DNA of 64,000 nt from Marisa cornuarietis (GCA_004794655.1 SMMW01000040.1:558001-622000); one strand, 5' to 3'; shown: positions 1 to 15,585, counted from the first letter of the stretch. Numbers and translations are program-made. Notes: generated from the letters alone by a model not told the origin.

Positions 1-14
1 TTCCTCTCTCTCTC

Positions 15-48
15 GTGCGTGCGTGCGTGCGTGCGTGTGTGTGTGTGT

Positions 49-95
<47 letters not shown>
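15..95. repeat. (GTGC)n/(GT)n compound microsatellite
   Basis: A GTGC tetranucleotide run passes into a long GT run with one interruption (GTCT). It is a simple alternating purine-pyrimidine tract and has no coding value. Confidence 0.95.
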
Positions 96-97
<2 letters not shown>

Positions 98-331
98 GCT
101 CTTCTAAGTTTTCTTTCTCTCTCTCTTTCCTGCTCTATTTCTCTGCAACCTTCTGTCTCCTTGGTTTTCTCTCTCTCTCATTGGTAGTTTTCATTCTCAT
201 CCCATTTTACAGTACACCTGTAATTCATTAAGAAATTCAATCCTTTCTACCTTCCTCTTTAAAAAAAAGTGAAAAAAAACCAGTGCTGTGCGTATGACCA
301 CCTGCGTGCCAACCTCCTTTTCATACATTCG

Positions 332-421
332 CACGTGCCAGGACTTGGGATCGTGATTATAAATAGAAAAAAAGCAAGCATCGCAGACGGCCACGTGAGT
401 TGACGTCCTGATGTGACGTCA
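332..421. promoter_or_regulatory. E-box / TATA-like / CRE cluster
   Basis: Within 90 bp lie a palindromic GCACGTGC E-box (CACGTG at 332-337), a TATAAATA box (358-365), a second CACGTG (392-397), a CRE-like TGACGTCC (401-408) and a perfect CRE TGACGTCA (414-421). The DNA on to about 560 is richer in CpG than its surroundings. CACGTG is the core bound by bHLH factors (USF, Myc/Max, MITF/TFE, CLOCK types) and TGACGTCA is the CREB/ATF palindrome. A promoter role is inference. No coding frame follows on either strand, so orientation is unknown. Confidence 0.35.
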
Positions 422-2396
422 CTGTGCTACCAACTCGAACGCAGCGCTGAAGCACGTTACGCAGTTTTGTAATCACGGCGTCACCGAAGAGAACAGGTTT
501 CGTAATCCCTCGTCTGAAGCAATCAAAGTGATCTAGTCACGCTTCACTGATCGAGTACTGAGCTGAAAAGGCACCAGAAGGTTGCAGTTCACGCATCCTA
601 ACAACATGCACTTTATCTGGAAACTTTGCAAATTAACATGAAAAGTTTACATTACTCATTTCTAAGTCAACTTTTCGTTCTACTTCGCGAGCTGTATAAA
701 AAAACAGACGAAGGATGAATAGCATAGTTTTCAAAGCAGTTAAATAATATTTACTCTATAATGATGGCTGTCCGACGAAGACAACAGAAACAGAACCTAC
801 GAAATAAAATAATTTAAACTAAGGCCAGTACACAGATCTTCACTAGCTATTCACTCTTTCTGCTGAAACATTCTCTCTCTCTCTCGCGCGCGTGCATACA
901 TATATATATACACACACAAATACACAATCACACATACGATGTCACCAATTTTATTTATAATATTGATAAGGACACATCTCTATATAATTTGTACACACCT
1001 ACATACACCTTTGTCTCGTTTGTCGTTTGTTTGTCTCGTGTGTCTTTGTGCGTTGTGAGTGTTGACGAAACCGTGGAGAGCATTTTGTTAAAATAAATGG
1101 CGACTAAGTTGAAATTGCTGGTGGTTTTAATGAAAAGACCGAACGAGTTCCCAACAATCAGTACGACAGCTTGTCTCTAACGTCAGTTCACTAGCTGCCC
1201 CATTTACAAAGCTTGAATATTGTTGTCAATCAATACCAAATACAAACACCTTTGTTACCAGTTATACAAACTCGAAACAGCTGGTAATACTAGATTGACT
1301 AGTTACTCGGACGGGTACAATTAGTTCACACGTCCTCCTCTCGGAGCCAGGAGCAACAATTATGGCGCAGTTACAGCAAAGGCGGAAACGGTGAGATATT
1401 TTCTGTTTTGTGTTTATTATTACTATGTTAAACATCATTTGTGACTGAGACATCTCACAAAAAATAAAATACACGTTCTTCTGTTAAATTTATTCTGTCA
1501 TCATCTAAATAATGAGGCGTAGTCTAAACGACTGTTGCACAGACCTGGAAGGTGCATATAAAGTGTTTGCAATGTGAAGCACGAGTGGCTTCAAATACTA
1601 CATTTTGTTTGACGATGCCAGAGAATGTGGACTATAACAGCAGAGATAAGAGTTGATTTTAACAGCTATGGTAGAATCCATAACCAGCGTGTGTGTCTTT
1701 AGACTGGACTGTAAGAAAGACAATATTAGAAATACAAGCTGGGTGGTCCACCCATGTTTTTGCTTGAAAGGAAAACGCTGCTTCCAGAAAGTGGAAATGA
1801 AGGTCTTCCTGGGTGAGCTGCGGCTGGGAACGATTTTGGTTGAATGAACAAAATTGCTTTTCTTGAAGTTGAGTTCCTTTAAAGCGACAGTTCCACTTTC
1901 AAGTTAAAAACCAATCTGCTGACCGTCTTCAACTATAGTTCTCTATAAAAGCTGCTAAGACAGCTCTGTCTAACCATTTTCACTGCTGTTTCCCATCCAC
2001 AAACTCTTTACTGCACGAGTTTTCTTTTCGAATTGGATTGTAAGTGTCTATTTCTAGACGAAAGATGCAGGGTGTTGTTTGAGCAGACAGATGGAGCAAG
2101 ATGGTGGGAACAGACTAGAGGACAGATAGACTCATTTTAGCTCATCAGTCGATTTACTTACCGGAAAGTAGTGTCTTGCTAGACAGACTAAAAAGTAAAA
2201 ATGTAAATCTGCAAATCCCTTGAAAGCCAAGTGTAGACAGATTAACGTGGTTAACATTGTGTAAGGTAAGTGTTGTTTTAATTTTAAGAAAAGATCATGT
2301 CAAAAACTGGGCCGGTCTGGATCAAAGTATTTCAGATATTTTTGGCTGAGACAATATGGTCTTAGATTTTGTCCTCTCATGTTAAGGACTTTGGGT
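422..2396. other. no gene recognised
   Basis: Anonymous A+T-rich sequence. It holds a short CT tract (871-885) and a short TA/CA tract (900-918). The open frames at 1262-1474 (minus) and 1653-1847 (plus) resemble nothing I know and have chance length. Confidence 0.6.
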
Positions 2397-2475
2397 CCAT
2401 CCATCCATCCATCCATCCATCCATCCATCCATCCATCCATCCATCCATCCATCCATCCATCCATCCATCCATCCA
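2397..2475. repeat. (CCAT)n microsatellite
   Basis: About 20 perfect copies of CCAT. The frame through it reads Ser-Ile-His-Pro repeats, an artefact of the tetranucleotide. Confidence 0.95.
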
Positions 2476-2929
2476 GTGTATTAAAATGTTCTTTCCAATC
2501 TCAGTTTACCGTTATATGTTGCCAGTGTTCATCAGATATACCACATTTGTTCACATGACACAGTATTTGATCGTTTTTACACGAACCATTTTTTTCTACC
2601 TCCTCGCAAAAGAAGAGTTTAGAGTGTTCGAAAGTTGACTAGTGACTAGTAACTGCAAGTGTCATGTCTTGCACGACAAGGTCTGAAGGGAAAGCTTTCT
2701 ATTGAAATCTCGTGCAATCTCCAGGCTTGTCCTTTACCAGAAAACATGCGTTAACGGAAACCGGGAAACGTGGTTTATCTCGAGAAGACTCACAATAAAC
2801 CTGTCTGTGTACAAGACAAACCGACATTTCTTCCTCGCTTAAGCCTGCGTGTTCCAAATAACTCACGGAAGCCGAAAGTTTTCCTCCGTTTTCCCTTTCA
2901 AACACAGATTGATTGATTTTCTCTATTTT

Positions 2930-3012
2930 CAAGTTTTTCGACTCCTTTTTTTCTTTTTCTTTTTTCTTTTCGTTCATTTCTTTTTCTTTTTTTTTCCTTC
3001 TTTTTTGTGGTA
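2930..3012. repeat. polypyrimidine tract
   Basis: Almost pure C/T on the plus strand, mostly T with scattered C. It lies just before the CpG-rich block with three E-boxes. The lysine/glutamate-rich minus-strand frames here are low-complexity shadows. Confidence 0.8.
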
Positions 3013-3039
3013 AATTCATTCACACACAAATACACTCTT

Positions 3040-3300
3040 TCTCTCCTTTTCCGTTCTTCTGCTAACTTTGTCGTCACGTCTCCCACCACCAACACCGACG
3101 TCGACGTTCTGGCTCATCCAGCCACTCACGTGCCCTGCCCGCCGGCCCGTTCTTATCCCACGTGTCGTTGTTTCACCTTTGTGCCGCGCTGCACGTGCTG
3201 AATCTCTGGCCGCCGGCACCGCGCTTCACTAGCAGAGCATCGCATCGAGTAAGACTGGTGCTCCGCAGACGTCTCGCTAATTAAACGCCGGACTAGGGTA
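3040..3300. promoter_or_regulatory. CpG-rich block with three spaced CACGTG E-boxes
   Basis: CpG dinucleotides are frequent here, unlike the flanks. Three canonical CACGTG hexamers lie at 3127-3132, 3159-3164 and 3192-3197. Their starts are 32 and 33 bp apart, close to three helical turns, so they would face the same side of the helix. An active enhancer or promoter bound by bHLH dimers is inference. There is no TATA box and no convincing coding frame downstream. Confidence 0.4.
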
Positions 3301-3417
3301 ATGATGTTGTCCACAAGTTCTCTCTAAGTCGTAATCATTTTAGGGATAAGAACTGGTGTGTGTGTGTGTGTGAAGAAACCTTGAATAAACGCTGACAAAA
3401 GAAATAGATTAAAAAGG

Positions 3418-3602
3418 ACGCGAAGAAGAAGAGGAGGAGAAGAATAAATAGGAGGAAGTGAAAAGGAGAAAGAGTAGGAAGAGGGGGAGAAGAAGAATAA
3501 CAGGAACAACAAAAAAAGAAGAAAAAATGAAGACAAAGGAGAGAAGAATAAAGGAAGAAAGAAAGAAGAAGGATGAGAAGGAAAAAAGGCAGAGAAGCTC
3601 AT
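3418..3602. repeat. polypurine tract
   Basis: About 185 bp of nearly pure A/G on the plus strand (GAAGAAG, GGAGGAG, AAGGAAG blocks). With the pyrimidine tract at 2930-3012 it brackets the E-box block. Overlapping minus-strand frames rich in Leu, Ser and Phe are compositional artefacts. Confidence 0.85.
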
Positions 3603-4809
3603 AATAATTGGATGTCATCGGCTAATTTGAGGAGGAAAGAAACCTGGGCAATGATCAAATATTTACTGCAAAGGGAAGATTTCTACGCTAAGGTGAGAAA
3701 CCCCTGACGTTTCTTCAGTACATGAGTACTGCCGGGCCCAGATTTAGTTCTCGCACTGTGGTACAAGAGAGGTTATAAGGCAAGAGAGAACTGACACAGT
3801 GGTGAAGGTCCGCCTGTGTGTCTGATACACGTTCGCTTAATGTCTGCAGTAAACACACAGTTTCCTATCGCTGTTGTCATGCATGACACTCAAGCATAAA
3901 TTCCATCTGCTTCTCTCCCTTTGCAGGACTAAATGGAGAACGCAAAAGCCACAGGTGCAAAAGAAGGATACGTCCTTGCAGGAAACAGCATGGGAGACTC
4001 GAGGCCAGGTGTCTTAACTCTGTAGTTATAGAAACAGCTTCTAGACCCCGCGGATATGTGGAGTTCCTCCAGGGTAGTGTTGTCACTTTCCACTTCTTTA
4101 AGACTACGGCCCCAGGGGTAGACCAACACTCGCGGGATCTGGACACTACACGGGCTTGCCTTAAGATCTCCCGGGCAACAACTTATTCTATCTTTCTACT
4201 TACGACCCATTAAGCAGTAATCGGTCAATCGGGTATACAACAGTATCAAAACGTTGAATGGAAGCTGGTGGCAAACAACTAGAGAGGTTAACGAGAGAAG
4301 GTAATGATGCCGAAAGAACATAAGTAAAAGAACAAAAAAGGGGAGGACTAAGGAGGTTCTAACTACTGGGATTTAAGCCTCGCAGGTCGGTGTCTGACCT
4401 TGTTTCTATTGATTATAGTAAACGGAAGTGTCGTAAAAGGAAAATGGATTGCAGAAAGAAACAAGACTACTGGGATTAATAGAAACTATTGGAACTGTGT
4501 TTTCCATGTTTTAAGCTTGCAAACCCCCCATGTTTCGATTTTCCTTGTAAACAGCCAGTGAAGTTTGGAAGGGAAAGAACTTAAGCTTGTAGGTGACATA
4601 CATAACGACAAAGTTAGAAATCCTTTGTATGATAGAGAAACGAGTTTCTAGCCGTACTCTAATGACGTTTCAACTGTATCACTGCTGTCCTGTACAGACG
4701 TCACGTTTCCGTGCTGTAAGCTTCCAAAGGTTCATCTTTTCAATATGGAAGTCTCACACCTTGAGCGACCTACAGTTTTGGCTAGCTTGCCTCTAATACT
4801 TGTTTTCAA
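3603..4809. other. no gene recognised
   Basis: Mixed-composition DNA. 3877-4146 is open on the minus strand and the plus strand is also fairly open, but neither translation has a motif I recognise. Confidence 0.5.
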
Positions 4810-5037
4810 CAAGAGTTCTGGCGCGCGAGCCACATTGATTCCCCGAAGCGCGCGCATGCTGAATTGGCAACTTCCGCCACGTCATAGCCGCTACCGCCTG
4901 TTGATCAGCCAGTGTTCCTCCGCGCCTCTCCTGACGGGAGGGGTGGGACGTGCACCACCTGTGTGACTACTGTCGACGGTTTTGGATGACTTGCAACGAT
5001 TAGTGCAGAAGTTTTAATATCCAAATGTGAGGTAAGA
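4810..5037 (+). promoter_or_regulatory. CpG island with candidate 5' exon and splice donor
   Basis: 4818-4980 is very CpG-dense, with repeated GCGCGC runs, against a CpG-poor background. It carries an NRF1-like GCGCATGC (4852-4859), an inverted CCAAT (ATTGG, 4862-4866) and a CRE half-site ACGTCA (4879-4884). Downstream a consensus donor GAG|GTAAGA has its GT at 5032-5033. Island, NRF1/CRE sites and donor in this order fit a TATA-less promoter and a non-coding first exon on the plus strand. No acceptor or coding exon could be paired with it, so this is a hypothesis. Confidence 0.4.
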
Positions 5038-5320
5038 AAAAGAAAACAAATCTCCCGTTGATGATGATTCACTTATCCTGAGGAAATATGAGATTAATTT
5101 ACTGCGTTATTTTTTAGTTGCCTGCGATGTACGGAGAAAAAGTCTACAAGAAGTGAGCACATAGAAAACGAACCCAGTAAATGGATGGTTTCTGGTAACT
5201 TTATTTCTAGCAAGTCAATTGATCAGTTGGTTGCTAAGTCGCTTAATCGACGGGCACATTTTTTTTATATTAATCTTCGCGAGTGATACGAACAATAATC
5301 TTGAAGACGCTCAAAAAACT

Positions 5321-5477
5321 AGTGTGATGACAAATTATTCTGCACCCACGTGTTGACAAACTTTCCTGCAACCAGTGTGATGACAAACTATCCTGCAACC
5401 AATGTGATGACAAATTATCGTGCAACCAATGTGATGACAAACTTTCCTGCAGCCAATGTGATGACAAAATATTCTGT
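5321..5477. repeat. 27-bp minisatellite, six units
   Basis: Units of about 27 bp (the first is partial, the second 26 bp) share the core CCAATGTGATGACAAA and end in CTGC or CTGT. Clean unit starts are 5370, 5397, 5424 and 5451. Because 27 is a multiple of three, the minus strand is open and reads a nine-residue repeat of the LQESLSSHW type within 5270-5605. A coding role is not supported: the frame has no recognisable domain outside the repeat. Confidence 0.9.
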
Positions 5478-7574
5478 GATATTCTGAAAAGTCGTGGTGT
5501 GACTCTGATGGTGGAAGTGTATTGATGGGGTTTCTCGTTGCAAGCGTGATTTACGTCTTGTAATGGCGACATAGACATTTCACCAACAGTAAACACACTT
5601 TGCAAAATGGTGAGCCGTGCGTCCGCGACGCGAAATGGACGATGCCAACGGGACCAACAACAAAACTGGTTGCTTCATTAGGATCATAAGCACAGCTCTT
5701 AGAATAATGTAAGTACAGAGATTTTGCCTTGCACGTTGCTAGTAACTTCCATCTAAAATGAACAACCTAATAAATGTTAACGAATTAAAAAAAAATTCCG
5801 TTCTGCATTTGCCTTGCTCGCATGTATTCTGGAAAAGTTTAGATAGATAGATAGATAGCACTCATAGCTTTATGCCTATTTTTGGGAATCTTGATGGCCT
5901 TTTAGCGACGTGCTGGGTGATGAATAGCGGTACCCCGTACATCAAGGGGGAGTTAAGTTCCTGGACGAAATTGCCTAGATATTTGCTCTCAGGCTGCTTG
6001 GTGCACAAACCCCACTCTCCCCCCTCCCAATCCCAGAACATCTGGGCCTCAAATCTGAATGTGGGCCAAGATTGCGTCGTGAGACTGTTTCGAAGGAAGT
6101 CAACAGGGCGCACGGTCGCATTTAATGTATATTCAAGTCAAGATTTCGCCAGCCCAGACGACATAACTAAGCGTACCTGACATAAAGAGCTTTGTTACGC
6201 AGGCACTTGACTCTAAAAATAGCTGAAGGGGTCATGACTGTGAAAATTCCAACAGGCATCATCAAGTGAGTTAACTTCAGCAAAACAGAAGTTCATTCAA
6301 GGGAACGCAATGTGGAGGAGAAATGGAGAGGATTGACTAAACAAGCTTAGATAAAATATAAGGCTATCACTATCCCAGTGATATTCTCGAAAGCACAAAT
6401 CAGTTTATTAAGAGTTAAAAATCTTTTTTTTGGGGGGGGCTCCGTTATTTCGAAGTAGATTATCTGATTCCAAGGCAACGGGATCGTTACAGTGTTTTAT
6501 TTCTTGTATGTAAGCCAAAGGTAAAATCAGAAAACCTCATTGTGTGAAAAACAAGACGGGGTAGGTCTCTCTTTTGCTGTTTACTTTTGCTTGCGCTTTA
6601 TTAGATCTTCCTGGATGTCCTTGAAATAAAAATTATTCGCAAGCTAAAGCATATCAGCACGTGTGTAGTACTCGTTCACCTCACACGCGCAGCCGTTTAA
6701 CGTCCAGCTATAGGATGTTTGTCAAACGCGATTTCCTTGAAACCTTTCTAAAACAGCCTCACTTCCTTTTTTCTTTGAAGTCTGAAACATGTCGCAGCGT
6801 GTTCCGGAGATCTCTTTGACAGTTTCCACCAGAGTTTTGGGTTTCACATTATGATCTGTTTTCAAGAACAGTTTTTTTGTTAAAGTCTGCCAAACCGAAG
6901 AAACCTCTTGGAAACACAAGGGAGGGCGTTACCCAATATGTAACTGAAATGTTGCAAAGCCAGAACTTGTTGTGGATAAAAATAAATTAAATCAGGTCTG
7001 TGAGTATCCATGCAGTAAAGCAACTGATAACGATCGCTTCATCAATAGATGATCGATTAATTGTCATAACATGAATCTACCATTTGTCCACTGGTGCTGA
7101 ACATGTTGCAGGACGCAAGTATCGCGCAGTTTTCTGAAGCTGATTTATCCGTGTGGCCTCACAAACAAGAAAGTTTGTTTTCGAAACAGTTTTCAAAACT
7201 GTTTTTTTCTCTGATGTCTAAACAATGTCAGTTTGATAAACGAGTTTGCAATTTTTTTCTTTTTTGGGGGGTGGCTCTTTGCTTTATCACCTTTTCGATT
7301 GGTTTTACAAGAGCAACACTAACCCCTTTTTTAGCCCTAGGTAGTATCATCAAAGATAAAAGCTACATAAGCAATCGTTCAGTGGTCAAAGTGCTGTGTA
7401 ATACTCACTTGCAGTATAAAACATATTTCACATCCTGCCATTTTTTTTATAGTACAGTATTTTATTGACCAATGTCTTATAAGACGCTCTACACCGACGA
7501 CCTTCTAGTTATGAGGCAGAGAGGTACTTCAGTACTTTATCTCAGCTCATACAACCCTCCAGGCATTCTGTAGT

Positions 7575-7582
<8 letters not shown>
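5478..7582. other. no gene recognised
   Basis: 5862-6180 is open on both strands (102 codons plus, 83 codons minus) and rather G+C rich, but neither product resembles a known family. A short GATA run lies at 5841-5857. The rest is anonymous. Confidence 0.5.

Positions 7583-7632
<50 letters not shown>
7583..7632. repeat. (TG)n microsatellite
   Basis: About 25 perfect TG units after a short TA run. Confidence 0.95.
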
Positions 7633-11496
<3,864 letters not shown>

Positions 11497-12452
11497 GCGG
11501 GGGGCTAAGCCAGTGCTCATCTGGCGATATCTCTAGGCCAACTTTAGACATCCTAGCGAGAATTGTGGAACATAGCGATATGTTTCTAGATAAAGAGTTG
11601 ACATATTGAGAATCTTTGGCAGCAGATGTTCGCTTGTGAAGTTTGACAGCTCGCGGGTTTTCAAGTTCTTGAACACAGGTTTTGGGGAGATAACCGATGG
11701 GTTTTGCGATATCGCGACCTACTGTGCTACAGGCGATTGTAGTTTACCGTTAGAAATGGGGTTCCTGCGAACTATGACTTAAGTGGGAGGAAGTGGGATA
11801 AAGACGGGAAAGTAATATTTTATATTCTATTTGCTCCCAGCGATGACACGATATCAAGTTCCAACAACTAAGCAGAACAGAGACGATGAATGCGAGGTGT
11901 CCTTCCGTGACTGACCGTGTAACCTGCTGCGTTGCTGTAATAGAGTTCTCTTCTTTCATGATTAGGACCTCTTGTAAAAGTCATCACACGGAAGGACTCT
12001 ACAGAAACTTTACTTATATACCTTCAGATGGCTGGCAACAAATGCCTGCTGTTCTTGGAAATGGGAAAGCAGCGGTCACTTCACATAAAATCTGGGATAA
12101 TCAGGTTCGACTGGTACCTTTTGATTACACTTTTAGGAAACCAATCCTAAAATCAAAATGATTTTTTTTCCTAGAAATCGACCTTTCACAGTCAGGGGTG
12201 TAAAAAATAGCTGGAATCGGGAAGTTTAACTTGTCCATAAGAGTAAAAAGATACAAATACAGACGAACAGCATAATTGTGTTTGGTAGGTTGGCTGGGTT
12301 TTTTTTGTTTGTTTTTTTTTTTGTCTAGAGATAAGACAACTGACTTGCAGGAATGAATGTTAATAAGAGCACAGAGTGTTTTCTTCAGTCAGCGCAGCTG
12401 AATACATTTGTTTGCTTTGGTTCCCCACCTAGCAGGGGTTTGCACATTACCC
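11497..12452. other. no gene recognised
   Basis: Anonymous DNA. The 91-codon plus-strand frame 11886-12161 is not recognisable. T-rich tracts lie at 12299-12323. Confidence 0.5.
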
Positions 12453-12640
12453 AGAAGAAGAAGAAGAAAGAGCTTTATTGATATTAAGCTTTTAAAGCTG
12501 CGTTCTCGTCATAGTCGATCAAATTTTCATAAGAAGTGTCTTCCACCTATGGAAAATAAATATTTTACTATTTACATACAACCAAAAACGATAGAATTGT
12601 AGATTGAAAACAATACAATACAATAAAATCAAAGTAGATG
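12453..12640 (-). mobile_element. possible LINE 3' end (AATAAAGCTCTT tail)
   Basis: On the minus strand AATAAA (complement of 12474-12479) is followed by GCTCTT and then CTT repeats (complement of the GAA run 12453-12469). The plus-strand LINE fragment ending near 44105 has the same AATAAAGCTCTT terminus, suggesting a shared 3' end. No coding similarity is visible upstream, so this is a tentative call from a short motif. Confidence 0.25.
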
Positions 12641-14658
12641 CAGCGTGTCTCTTAGCAGTTGTTTTTAACACATGCGCTAAAGTCTACATCTTAGTTTGGT
12701 GTATTGAGTAAAAAAAAAAAAGCGATTTTCCAGGAACATAGATTAAGGGAAGGTTCAGGTGTACTTTTCGTGTTTTATTTTCAGAATATTTTAATACTGT
12801 GCGTAGATGTAATTTTAGCAGCTGATTTCTTCCAAGATACTAAAGACCGTAAAGATCCTAATATTCTTTTGACGTTCTTGAGATTCGGTTAAGCTACTCA
12901 TCTCAAAGTAAAATGTTCAACAAACAAATGTAATTGCGCGAAGGTAATCATGTAACATTTAAATATTTCAAAATAAAATCTTTAGAATATGAATGGGATA
13001 GCAAGAAATCGAAGGAGTAATAATTAAGATAGGTTGTTGTCGCAAAAGGTAAAGAAGTTTTTACATGAATAGAAAGCAATTACTCCGGTAATATTAAATG
13101 TTTAAACCCATTTTTACTCGATTTTACGTCTGTTGCACAGACGACAATTAAGCAAGAGCTGTAGAACTTTCAAACAAGTAAGGAAGCTTTGGTAAGCCAA
13201 ACGGTTAAAACACTGTCACACGCATTCATCCTTTTCTCGTCCTTTATTGGTGCGTCTTCGGTGAGCTGAGGTCGCACACTGTTCTGTTGTTTAGGGACTA
13301 TCTAGACTGAAACAGTTACTAATGAAATAAGGAATTCATACATACATGCAATCTCCGAACAAGAGACCGTCTTTAAGATGTGTTTGTATGCAAGTCTCAA
13401 AGCACACATGTATATATATATATAAACAGGTCTTAAATAACATCAAATAATGTTCAAAACCATTTCAGAAACACTTCTAGAAACACTTAATACCTTAAAA
13501 TATGTCAAACACTCAAAAAGCAGCGTAGCAAACTAGACTATGATCTGTTTGTCTGTAAGTCTTTGTGGTAGCTCGTTCGTAAGTACGGATGTTGGTACTC
13601 TGTCCTTCGTTAGTTAACCAGAGATTGCGTGAACTGCATTTTCCTGAGCCAAACATTCGAGATCTTTCGGGATCAAGAGAGAATGACCGAATTCAGATCT
13701 TTGCTTCAAAAATTTAAATTCAAACAGAAAAAACTTTTCATTGAAGGCGTGGAATAATGGTGGCAACGTTCTTTCCCAGACAATAACCAGATTGCTTAAA
13801 ACTTGTATGAGCTGAAGCCAGTCTGCTTAGTCTGTACAGTCTTTATTGTTACATGATCTCCCACACCCCCCACAACATTAGATGGCTCATTAGCATAAGC
13901 AAAAGCAGTGCATAATCATGAGATCAAAGCATGCCGCATAGGCTAATGTAACTGAAAATGCAAGAAGAAAGAAGCCATCACACAACAAACAATCCAACAA
14001 TATTCAAGAAGTGTGATTGAAAGTTAGGGGACGCGCGTAAAATCCTTGGTCTGTCTGTCTGTGCCTGTCTGTCTTTCTATCCGTTTTTTTTTTTAATTTC
14101 TCTGGTTTTCCAACACTCGTTGAACATTGCGGCGATTTAAAATATTCTACTCTGCCTTCATACAAAGTGTAAGTGAACAATAAACGAATCGGGTTTAGCA
14201 TTTCAACAGGCCGGGCGGAAAGTAAATCGAAGCCACTGTTCGTACAGTCTCTCGAATTCATCTGTTCTTTCATGTTACCGGTCGGCTTTCTGCCGATATG
14301 CATTATCACGGTACTCATCAGCATCGTCTTTCATCTTCTTCTCTTTCATCTCTATAGTAAGGTTTCACAAAACGACCTTTTACCTCGTTAACCCTTAATG
14401 CGCTCCTATAAAGCTTGCATTAGTTAGCCGGGTCGGTGGACCCCCTTTGTGGTCGCGTTAGTTCGGATCGAATGAGAAATTGACGAGACCCAGAACATTG
14501 GGGTGGAAAGCAAATGAGAGACGACCATCCTGTCATCGCATTTCCCCTCCTCTCTATGCAGATTACATGAAACATTGATGTGCAAAAACCTTAAACTTAT
14601 CCCGCGCCCCATCCCACATCGACCCTACCCTTCTCACCACTATCATACAATTCAGTCA
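12641..14658. other. no gene recognised
   Basis: Anonymous A+T-rich DNA with a short TA run near 13412. 14173-14391 is open on the plus strand with a hydrophobic segment but resembles nothing known. Confidence 0.5.
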
Positions 14659-15490
14659 TCAGTCGTTTGTCCCTTGAATGATAACAGTCGTTGCAGGGAG
14701 CACATTGAAATAAGCGGCAGCTGATGAAGCCTGCGATTTACGCCTGTTTTGGACGATGGTGAACAGGTCCTGCACAGGACGACCAGACCACTGGATCACT
14801 TTCTTTGCCCAATGCGGTGTCGACCACCCTCTAAAGTATATCAAAGGATAGTCTGAGATAAAGTCTCGTGCCGGGTCCCACGTCCAGACATAGCGACCGT
14901 ACACCACTTGACCGTTGCAAGTAGAAGTTTTAGGTTTTCTATGAGTGTGGGTTAGGTTTCTTACAAAGCCATTGGTTTTACGCTTTTATGAGATACAGAG
15001 CAGCCTCCCCAGACATTTGTTCTCACACGCCTAAATTCTCTTTTTCGCATCAGCAAGTCCACGTCTGAGATCCATATAACAGGGTTTGTACTCGAGGGAC
15101 TTGTACAAATTGCTAGTGGACAGCCTCGACGGACGCGTTCTGTCGTGTGAAAGAAACCACTCAGTTGGTTATCCACCAGTCCTGCGCTAACTGAGCTATT
15201 GTACAGCACCTAGGTGACTTGGATGAGACCCTCGTCAATGTAAATTGTCACGTCACACTCCATAGCCCCTCGTGCCAGACTGTGAAGAGCCTTTTTAAAG
15301 TCTATAAAGTTGATAGAGGTCTCGCTGATTCTAAATTTGCTTCTCTATTAGGATGCTGTAGTTGAAGAGTTGTTCAACTCTGCTAATGTGTTCTGAACCC
15401 AGTCTGTTCTTCTGCTAGCAGTTCACCAGCGGTGATTATTTGTAAGCGCTTGTAATATTTGTAATAACATCATCAGGGCATCGATTTTAG
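14659..15490 (-). pseudogene. decayed LINE ORF2 3' part, palm motif deleted
   Basis: Read on the minus strand from about 15490, the translation shows landmarks of a non-LTR reverse transcriptase family common in invertebrates. In order these are GELLAEEQTGFR (RT motif 3 region), LYQL followed by a relic of the DFKKAF-type motif, LYNSSVSA...FFHTTERVRRGCPLA (the thumb-side VRQGCxLSP region), YKSL and LLYGSQTWT (family LLYGCETWTL), LLATVKW, and a clean last block with KKVIQWSGRPVQDLFTI ending at a TGA at 14659. Frames change several times and stops interrupt it. The [FY]ADD catalytic segment expected after GCPLA is absent: the sequence jumps straight to YKSL. The last 83 codons (14659-14907) remain open, which mimics a gene. 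Family recognition is from memory of conserved motifs. Confidence 0.8.
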
Positions 15491-15514
15491 TAAGAATATT
15501 TGTTCGTCCTTTGG

Positions 15515-15585
15515 CTGTGTTAGCGTTGTGTATCGCTGTGTAGCATAGTGTAGCGATGTGTAGCGCTATATATCGCTATGTACCA
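15515..15585. repeat. 10-bp tandem repeat
   Basis: Seven units of 10 bp (first 11) of the type ctgtgtagcg / atgtgtagcg / ctatatatcg. It starts just past the upstream edge of the LINE remnant. Confidence 0.85.

Noticed and set aside
5862..6180. Possible gene open on both strands
   Set aside because: Neither translation matches a family I know; simultaneous openness on both strands suggests base composition.
14659..14907. Tryptophan-rich 83-codon frame that looks like a host gene
   Set aside because: It aligns in order with the C-terminal block of a LINE ORF2 and follows other RT motifs upstream, so it is retroelement sequence.
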